Source of the DNA: CAZGSG01 sp964528095
GTDB taxonomy: Bacteria; Bacteroidota; Bacteroidia; Chitinophagales; Chitinophagaceae
DNA: 18,604 nucleotides
NCBI GenBank assembly: GCA_964528095.1
Contig: CAZGSG010000106.1
Span: forward strand, 1 to 18,604
Direction: 5' to 3'
A program made the translations under genes and the position numbers. The notes beneath the pieces are model-generated. The model ran no database searches and was not told where the DNA came from. It saw only the letters and a list, made by a program, of their open reading frames with translations. Below are positions 14,438 to 18,604 of the stretch, piece by piece (positions within the stretch are counted from its first letter, which is position 1; each line of letters starts with the position of its first letter).

Positions 14438-14462
14438 AAAAAAACCCTTCCTCATGGAAGGG
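14438..14462 (-). terminator. Minus-strand intrinsic terminator in the copy 2 intergenic region
   Basis: On the minus strand CCCTTCC, loop ATGA and GGAAGGG form a perfect 7-bp GC-rich stem, followed by seven T (14444-14438) and more T/A. It is well formed for leftward transcripts from the conserved block at 14655-14826 and parallels the terminator at 9656-9684. Confidence 0.7.
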
Positions 14463-14613
14463 CTTACGTTACTGTTATGAAAGAAAAAGATTTGCAAATC
14501 AAGGCCTGGGTAATGATTTTTGGTCAGGGTGTTTTCGGGTCATTATCGGTTTCAGCTGATAACGGATATTAAAAACGGGTTCAAAGGCTTCTATTATAAA
14601 GAACAAAAAAAAT

Positions 14614-14728
14614 AGAAAGTTGAAGGCAGAAGATCCGGTTGGTTTTTACAAAGGAATCGGAATATTTTTCTGGACGGTATTTGGACATGGATGAGAGAGG
14701 TCGGATCATCCCGCACAATCAACTTTCT
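14614..14728. repeat. 10-bp inverted repeat enclosing 95 bp
   Basis: AGAAAGTTGA (14614-14623) and TCAACTTTCT (14719-14728) are exact reverse complements. They share a 7-bp core (AAGTTGA/TCAACTT) with the 12-bp repeat of copy 1, but the stem extends outward here and inward there, so pairing is kept although the sequence differs. Confidence 0.85.
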
Positions 14729-14750
14729 GATAACAAATATATATTCACAT

Positions 14751-14807
14751 TCAAATGTGTACAAGAGCAGTAGCACCTGATTTCATTTCCTCGGTATTTA
14801 CGGCCAT
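14751..14807 (-). CDS. Possible 18-codon small ORF in the conserved block, copy 2
   Basis: It encodes MAVNTEEMKSGATALVHI; an in-frame ATG at 14819 would add four residues. It lies in the block shared with copy 1 and matches the small ORF at 9929-10003 in position and frame over 15 codons, but only four residues of 18 are identical. There is no clear ribosome-binding site. It could be a small peptide of the module or part of an RNA. Confidence 0.22.
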   Translation of the reverse strand: MAVNTEEMKSGATALVHI

Positions 14808-14999
14808 GATCGTAAACATCCGATCTTTTATTGCAGTATATTCCCCTTTTTTAAGTGTAAACAATGCCTTTAGTTAAACTGGTAGTTTCCACAAAGCTTA
14901 AATCAAGTACTTATACTATGGTATATGTTGCAGGATTTTTTCATCTTGCAACCAGAATAAACACCAAATCCAAGTTCCTTACTCTAATATCAATTATTA

Positions 15000-15674
15000 A
15001 TGAAAAACCACGACTCAAACGCAGTTATTAAAGTAGCTATCGCAGACGATCATACCCTGTTTCGCACAGGTGTAAAGACCTCTCTCTCCAGCCGCAAAGA
15101 CATTCAGATGGTAGCAGAAGCCGAAAATGGCATGCAACTGCTTAACCTGCTGCGTCATATTCAGCCAGATGTGGTTTTGCTCGATATCCAGATGCCTATT
15201 ATGGATGGCCTTTCCACATTGCCGGAGATCAAAAAACTCTATCCCAATGTAAAAGTGATCATGCTTAGCATGCACAACGATCATTCCGTTATCTCCCGTA
15301 TGATGGAGATCGGCGCCAATTCCTATTTGACCAAGGAGTCGGGTTCAGAAATGATCTATGATGCCATCCGAGCGGTATATGAACAGGATTTCTTTTTCAA
15401 CGATCTGACCAACAAAGCACTGCTGAGTGGTCTGCGTACAAAAAGATCTACCGAGTCGTCTATGCCTGCAGATGTGCAACTGACCGACAACGAGATCACC
15501 ATCCTCAAACTGATGTGCGATGAAAAAAGCACCAGGGAAATAGCTTGCATCGTAGACCTGAGACCACTTAACGTGGACGCGATCCGTTACAACCGCAAAA
15601 AAAAGACAGGCACCAAATCAATGGCCGGCCTGGTGATGTACGCGGTAAAAGCTGGGTTGGTAGAGCAGCAATAA
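15000..15674 (+). CDS. NarL/FixJ-type response regulator with altered HTH (divergent member, module copy 2)
   Basis: A 224-aa response regulator. The receiver is complete: Asp16-Asp17, phosphoacceptor Asp62 in LLDIQMPIMDG, LSMHND and YLTK. The C-terminal domain begins like a LuxR helix-turn-helix (LTDNEITILKLMCDEKSTRE), but the usual S-P-R-T stretch before the recognition helix reads LRPLNVDAIRYNRKKKTG. This may change DNA specificity or indicate drift. It pairs with the divergent regulator of copy 1 (10204-10869) by similarity and position. No kinase gene is adjacent on its strand. It is followed 89 nt later by a strong terminator, so it is probably transcribed alone. Confidence 0.92.
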   Translation: MKNHDSNAVIKVAIADDHTLFRTGVKTSLSSRKDIQMVAEAENGMQLLNLLRHIQPDVVLLDIQMPIMDGLSTLPEIKKLYPNVKVIMLSMHNDHSVISRMMEIGANSYLTKESGSEMIYDAIRAVYEQDFFFNDLTNKALLSGLRTKRSTESSMPADVQLTDNEITILKLMCDEKSTREIACIVDLRPLNVDAIRYNRKKKTGTKSMAGLVMYAVKAGLVEQQ

Positions 15675-15763
15675 CTTGATCTTATTGATGATACTGTCCG
15701 TTGGTTACCAGCCAAAAGTATAGGCCTGGTCTTAAACCGGCACGACAGGCAAATTATTTACTC

Positions 15764-15797
15764 AAAAAGGGTTCTATTGATTAGGACCCTTTTTTTA
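15764..15797 (+). terminator. Strong intrinsic terminator after the response regulator
   Basis: AAAAAGGGTTCT (15764-15775) pairs with AGGACCCTTTTT (15783-15794), 12 bp with one G-U pair, around a 7-nt loop and followed by a T-tract. The A-run on the left arm means it may also work for leftward transcripts. Confidence 0.85.
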
Positions 15798-15880
15798 TTC
15801 GCTCACCTCCCGGTAAAACAAGGCTCCCGACAATTGGCCATGAAGGAAATGACTTGCTTTTCGAGGATATTACCTGCCCG

Positions 15881-16027
15881 TTAATTTAATTTTTCAAAGA
15901 ACTGTTTGGTTTCTGCCGCTGCCAGGGCTGAGTCTTCCAGGTGCGCACCCCGGAAATCCCGCTATGGCTCTTTAACTGTAACCGATCAAACAAATCTACT
16001 ATCAACGCCGGCTGTTCTGTTGAAAAA
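15881..16027 (-). pseudogene. Probable 3' remnant of a protein gene
   Basis: On the minus strand 15881-15961 reads RGAHLEDSALAAAETKQFF and then EKLN followed by a stop, which looks like a real protein C-terminus. Immediately upstream another frame reads TEQPALIVDLFDRLQLKSHS, so a single frameshift near 15950-15965 would join the two. The reading is lost where the repeat region begins (about 16028). The HxxD and AxAAE spacing faintly recalls the end of DnaQ-type exonucleases, but I cannot assign a family. A chance reading frame is possible. Confidence 0.3.
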
Positions 16028-16049
16028 TGTGACGGTGTTCGGGAGTTCA

Positions 16050-16190
16050 TGTGACGGTTTGCGGAACCGCTGGGACGAATGACATTTTCTATACTGTTTC
16101 TTCAAAAAAATGAGGACGGTCTCCGCAAACCGCTGTGACGGGTGTGCGGAAACCGGTGGGACGAATGACATTTTCCATACTGTTTCTTCA
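16050..16190. repeat. Imperfect direct repeat, period about 84-86 bp, with inverted segments
   Basis: The segment from 16050 to 16104 recurs at 16134-16190 with few changes; both contain TGGGACGAATGACATTTT and ATACTGTTTCTTCA. A partial third start, TGTGACGG, appears at 16029. CGGTTTGCGG (16055-16064) is also the exact reverse complement of CCGCAAACCG (16123-16132). Short ORFs crossing the repeat carry no domain signal, so I treat it as a non-coding intergenic repeat. Confidence 0.75.
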
Positions 16191-16627
16191 CTTTGCCTCC
16201 ACTGTTCGTCCATTGCTCCTTCATTGTTTCAGTCCGGGGCGATGGCCGAAATGAGGTGGCAAAGTGATCGCAAAGTGAAAGCAATCCGCGAGACATGGTG
16301 TATATCCGGGTGTGATATAGATTTTACTGGTAATTCACTTCGGTTATTGTTTGTTCACCGGTAGCCTTGTTAAGAACATCACTATGCATCGGAGTAGGCC
16401 GATGAACATTAATAAAATAAAAGGTCGTTTATTCATCAGATCGACGAAAGGACCTTTCTGATTGTTGTAGAAGGAACACCTTGAAAAAACGAAAGTCCTG
16501 ATACACTTGCAAACAGGACATGCTGCTATTGATCGGAGTGTATTGCTTTAACTACCATATGGCTGCTGATACGTGTCTGCTTATTGCAATCATAACACAA
16601 TAAGACATTTTTAGTTACTTTCAACAC
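16191..16627. other. Intergenic region before the aminotransferase gene
   Basis: No supportable gene; an 84-codon ORF crossing the repeat (16110-16364, plus) looks fortuitous. Three short dyads are present: CATCGG/CCGATG (16387-16404), AAAGGTC/GACCTTT (16420-16457) and GTCCTG/CAGGAC (16495-16519). None has a T-tract. No clear -7 box was found before the start at 16628. Confidence 0.45.
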
Positions 16628-17464
16628 ATGAATTTTATTTGTGCCGATGGAAAATTTTTTAACGCCAACGACCCGGTCTGGCAGGCAGATAACCGCGGCT
16701 ATCGCTACGGTGATGGCCTGTTTGAAACAATGCGGGTGGCAGGCGCTATAATAGCGCTGGCGGATTTGCATTTCGAACGTTTTTTCGCCGGACTCGCTAC
16801 CCTGCAATTTGAGGTACCGGCCTTGCTTAACAAACAGGTATTACAACAGGATATCATCCAGCTTTGCCGGAAAAATAACTGCGCCGAAGCGGCAAGAGTA
16901 AGACTCTCTGCTTTTCGTGGCAATGGCGGACTATATGATGCACCGGGGCAATTGCATTACCTGGTTGAATGCTGGCCGCTTCCTGCACATACGGGGATGC
17001 TTAATGAAAACGGGTTAGTGATCGGACTTTACACCGAAGCCCGCAAAACAACTGATATTTTCTCCAATCTGAAATCGGCCAATTTTCTTCCTTACGTGAT
17101 GGCTGCCCGCTATGCAAAAAGTAATCAGCTCAATGATTGCCTGGTGCTTAACACCGCTGGTTATATTGCCGATGCCACCATTGCCAACCTGTTTATCATT
17201 AAAGATGGCACGATCATTACACCAGGTACCGACCAGGGTTGTGTAATGGGAGTGATGAGAAGATGGTTGCTGGATCAAATGAGGGCGACAGGATATGATG
17301 TGGTAGAAGGAACATTATCCGTAGAGGAGCTATTGGACGCGGACGAGGTGTTCCTGACAAATGCCATCGCTGGAATACGATGGGTAAAACAATACGAGGA
17401 TAAATTATATACAAATACAACAACACAGCAGCTATACAGGGACATGATAACCCCGATTCTATAA
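16628..17464 (+). CDS. Fold-type IV (class IV) PLP aminotransferase / aminodeoxychorismate lyase-like
   Basis: A 278-aa PLP enzyme of the IlvE/PabC/D-amino-acid transaminase fold. YRYGDGLFET at 25-34 is the N-terminal hallmark. The PLP lysine is Lys149 in SNLKSANFLPYVMAAR, and GYIADATIANLFIIK and QGCVMGVMRR follow. The residue that is Glu in most members (xEaTxxN) is Asp here (ADATIAN), a variant I associate with Bacteroidota members of the family. The length fits branched-chain, D-amino-acid or 4-amino-4-deoxychorismate lyase roles; the sequence alone does not separate these, so no symbol is given. The photolyase gene starts 10 nt downstream, so the two are probably co-transcribed. Confidence 0.88.
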   Translation: MNFICADGKFFNANDPVWQADNRGYRYGDGLFETMRVAGAIIALADLHFERFFAGLATLQFEVPALLNKQVLQQDIIQLCRKNNCAEAARVRLSAFRGNGGLYDAPGQLHYLVECWPLPAHTGMLNENGLVIGLYTEARKTTDIFSNLKSANFLPYVMAARYAKSNQLNDCLVLNTAGYIADATIANLFIIKDGTIITPGTDQGCVMGVMRRWLLDQMRATGYDVVEGTLSVEELLDADEVFLTNAIAGIRWVKQYEDKLYTNTTTQQLYRDMITPIL

Positions 17465-17474
17465 CAGGCATTTC

Positions 17475-18604
17475 ATGAAAGACATTATAAACATCTACTG
17501 GTTTCGACGTGATCTGCGATTGGATGATAATGCGGGACTGTATCATGCGCTAAAAAGCAATCGCCCCGTAGTGCCCCTGTTTATTTTTGATCGCAATATC
17601 CTGGATGAGCTGGAAGATAGAACCGATAGGAGAGTAGAGTTCATTCACCTGGCACTGCAACAGCTACAGGAAAAACTGTTGAAGAAAAGGGCCACACTGG
17701 ATCTCCGGTACGGGACACCCGAGGAGATTTTTATACAATTGCTGAAAGAGTATACGATTGAAAATGTATTTACCAATCATGATTACGAACCCTACGCTGC
17801 TGAAAGAGATAAAACCATCGCAGCCCTGCTAAAGAAAACAGGTATTGGTTTTCATAGCTATAAAGACCAGGTGATCTTTGAAAAAAATGAAGTAGTAAAA
17901 GATGATGGCACGCATTACGCGGTATTTACGCCTTACTCCCGCCAATGGAAAGCCGTGTTAAAAGGGTTTCACCTGCGATCTTACCCCAATAAAAAATATT
18001 TTTCTAATTTTTATAAGCAGGATGAAAAACCGTTCATTACGCTGGGGCAAATGAATTTTAGTGCTGCAGGCATTGCTTTTCCTCCTAAAAACTGGAAAGA
18101 AGATATAATTAAAGCATATAAAAACCAACGGGATTACCCCGCGATACGTGGCACCTCGCGCTTAAGCGTACACCTTCGGTTTGGTACCATCAGTATTCGC
18201 GAGCTGGCAGGAGAAGCGGGTAAACTGAATGAGACTTTTTTGAATGAACTGATCTGGCGTGATTTTTACCAGATGATATTATGGCATACGCCCCGGGTAG
18301 TACAGCATTCATACCGCCCCGAGTACGATAAGATAATGTGGCGCAATAATGAGAACGAGTTTGCGGCCTGGTGTAATGGACAAACAGGTTATCCCATTGT
18401 AGATGCTGGTATGCGCGAACTGAATGAGACCGGCTTTATGCATAATCGTGTACGCATGATCACGGCCTCCTTTCTTACCAAACACCTGCTGATCGACTGG
18501 CGATGGGGGGAAGCTTATTTTGCAAAAAAATTATTGGACTACGACCTGGCTGCTAATAACGGCGGCTGGCAATGGTCGGCCGGCACGGGTGTAGATGCTG
18601 CCCC
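17475..18604 (+). CDS. DNA photolyase / cryptochrome family protein (partial, runs off the window)
   Basis: The first 376 residues of a photolyase, which repairs UV-made pyrimidine dimers with light and FAD. The N-terminal antenna domain starts IYWFRRDLRLDDNAGL (7-22). The FAD domain shows RGTSRLSVHLRFGTIS, ELIWRDFYQM, YPIVDAGMRELNETGFMHNR and NNGGWQWSAGTGVDA at the edge, the usual flavin and dimer-binding regions of class I CPD photolyases. Against a usual length near 430-475 aa, the last part is missing only because the window ends. The ATG at 17475 fits the family N-terminus and lies 10 nt after the aminotransferase stop. A (6-4) photolyase or cryptochrome role cannot be fully excluded without the C-terminus. 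Confidence 0.93.
   Translation, partial: MKDIINIYWFRRDLRLDDNAGLYHALKSNRPVVPLFIFDRNILDELEDRTDRRVEFIHLALQQLQEKLLKKRATLDLRYGTPEEIFIQLLKEYTIENVFTNHDYEPYAAERDKTIAALLKKTGIGFHSYKDQVIFEKNEVVKDDGTHYAVFTPYSRQWKAVLKGFHLRSYPNKKYFSNFYKQDEKPFITLGQMNFSAAGIAFPPKNWKEDIIKAYKNQRDYPAIRGTSRLSVHLRFGTISIRELAGEAGKLNETFLNELIWRDFYQMILWHTPRVVQHSYRPEYDKIMWRNNENEFAAWCNGQTGYPIVDAGMRELNETGFMHNRVRMITASFLTKHLLIDWRWGEAYFAKKLLDYDLAANNGGWQWSAGTGVDAA

Larger units (their letters stand above)
14438..14826 (-). ncRNA. Candidate structured RNA, module copy 2
   Basis: This is the counterpart of the candidate at 9656-10016. The conserved block (about 14655-14826) is followed by a long-range inverted repeat with its outer arm at 14614-14623, and then by a strong minus-strand terminator. 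The distance from the block to the following response regulator start is similar in both copies (about 174 and 188 nt). The boundaries and strand are inferred, and no known RNA family was recognised. Confidence 0.35.
13841..14999. other. Divergent intergenic region of module copy 2
   Basis: About 1160 bp without a convincing standard-length gene; the 71-codon (13868-14083) and 60-codon (14594-14776) minus-strand ORFs look like chance. It holds the block shared with copy 1 (14655-14826), a minus-strand terminator and several dyads listed separately. Others are a tight dyad CTGTTTT/AAAACAG at 14058-14073 and the palindrome TTTCTTAAGAAA near 13965-13976. A strong GGAGG on the minus strand (13877-13873) precedes a start-stop ATGTAG (13867-13862) upstream of the 7TM gene. 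Confidence 0.5.

Noticed and set aside
14477..14572. 31-codon plus-strand ORF after the shared 17-mer
   Set aside because: Kept only as part of the 17-mer finding; apart from the start region it shows no similarity to the 18-codon ORF and has no transcription signal on that strand.
14594..14776. 60-codon minus-strand ORF in the conserved block
   Set aside because: It crosses one arm of the long-range repeat; the matching frame in copy 1 has no credible similarity, so the DNA similarity is better explained by an RNA or regulatory region.
16050..16190. CRISPR array
   Set aside because: Only two long imperfect repeats, no short regular spacers, and no cas genes.

Overview
The window looks like chromosomal DNA of a Bacteroidota member, most likely close to Chitinophagaceae. 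The evidence is the coaBC / DUF4835 (PorD-like) / DUF4296 gene order, the DUF3500 secreted protein, the scarcity of Shine-Dalgarno sites, promoter-like TAnnTTTG boxes, and the many HisKA_3 / NarL-type regulators. The family assignments come from reading the translations; no search was run.

Layout. (1) 1-2681, plus strand: an operon with coaBC (coenzyme A synthesis), a PorD/DUF4835 protein linked to type IX secretion, and a DUF4296 lipoprotein; the last three genes overlap by a few bases. (2) 2701-5449, minus strand: a secreted DUF3500 protein and an R2K-clade ATP-grasp protein, separated by about 410 bp without a convincing gene. (3) 5667-7062, plus strand: both subunits of a succinyl-CoA:3-ketoacid CoA-transferase. 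(4) 7119-15674: a regulatory island built from two copies of one module. Each copy has a minus-strand operon of seven-helix membrane protein, HisKA_3 histidine kinase and NarL-type response regulator, then a long divergent intergenic region, then a second response regulator on the plus strand. A methyltransferase gene lies between the copies. (5) 15675-16627: a strong terminator, a probable gene remnant and an imperfect 84-86 bp repeat. (6) 16628-18604, plus strand: a fold-type IV aminotransferase and the start of a DNA photolyase gene that leaves the window.

The most interesting part is the two-copy island. The two membrane proteins are homologous: E-x13-E and a following FW pair occur at identical spacing. 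The kinases have only one membrane helix and no sensor domain, so the membrane protein probably supplies the input. The two long intergenic regions are also related. Each carries a conserved block of about 170 bp, a small minus-strand ORF, a long-range inverted repeat that pairs in both copies although its arms differ, and a downstream minus-strand intrinsic terminator. This suggests a paralogous structured RNA (or RNA plus small peptide) belonging to the module. In copy 1 there is also an 18-codon ORF followed by a strong terminator hairpin whose T-tract contains the TTG start codon of the membrane protein, which looks like an attenuator or a signal-peptide arrangement.

I found no tRNA, rRNA, CRISPR array, transposase or phage gene.
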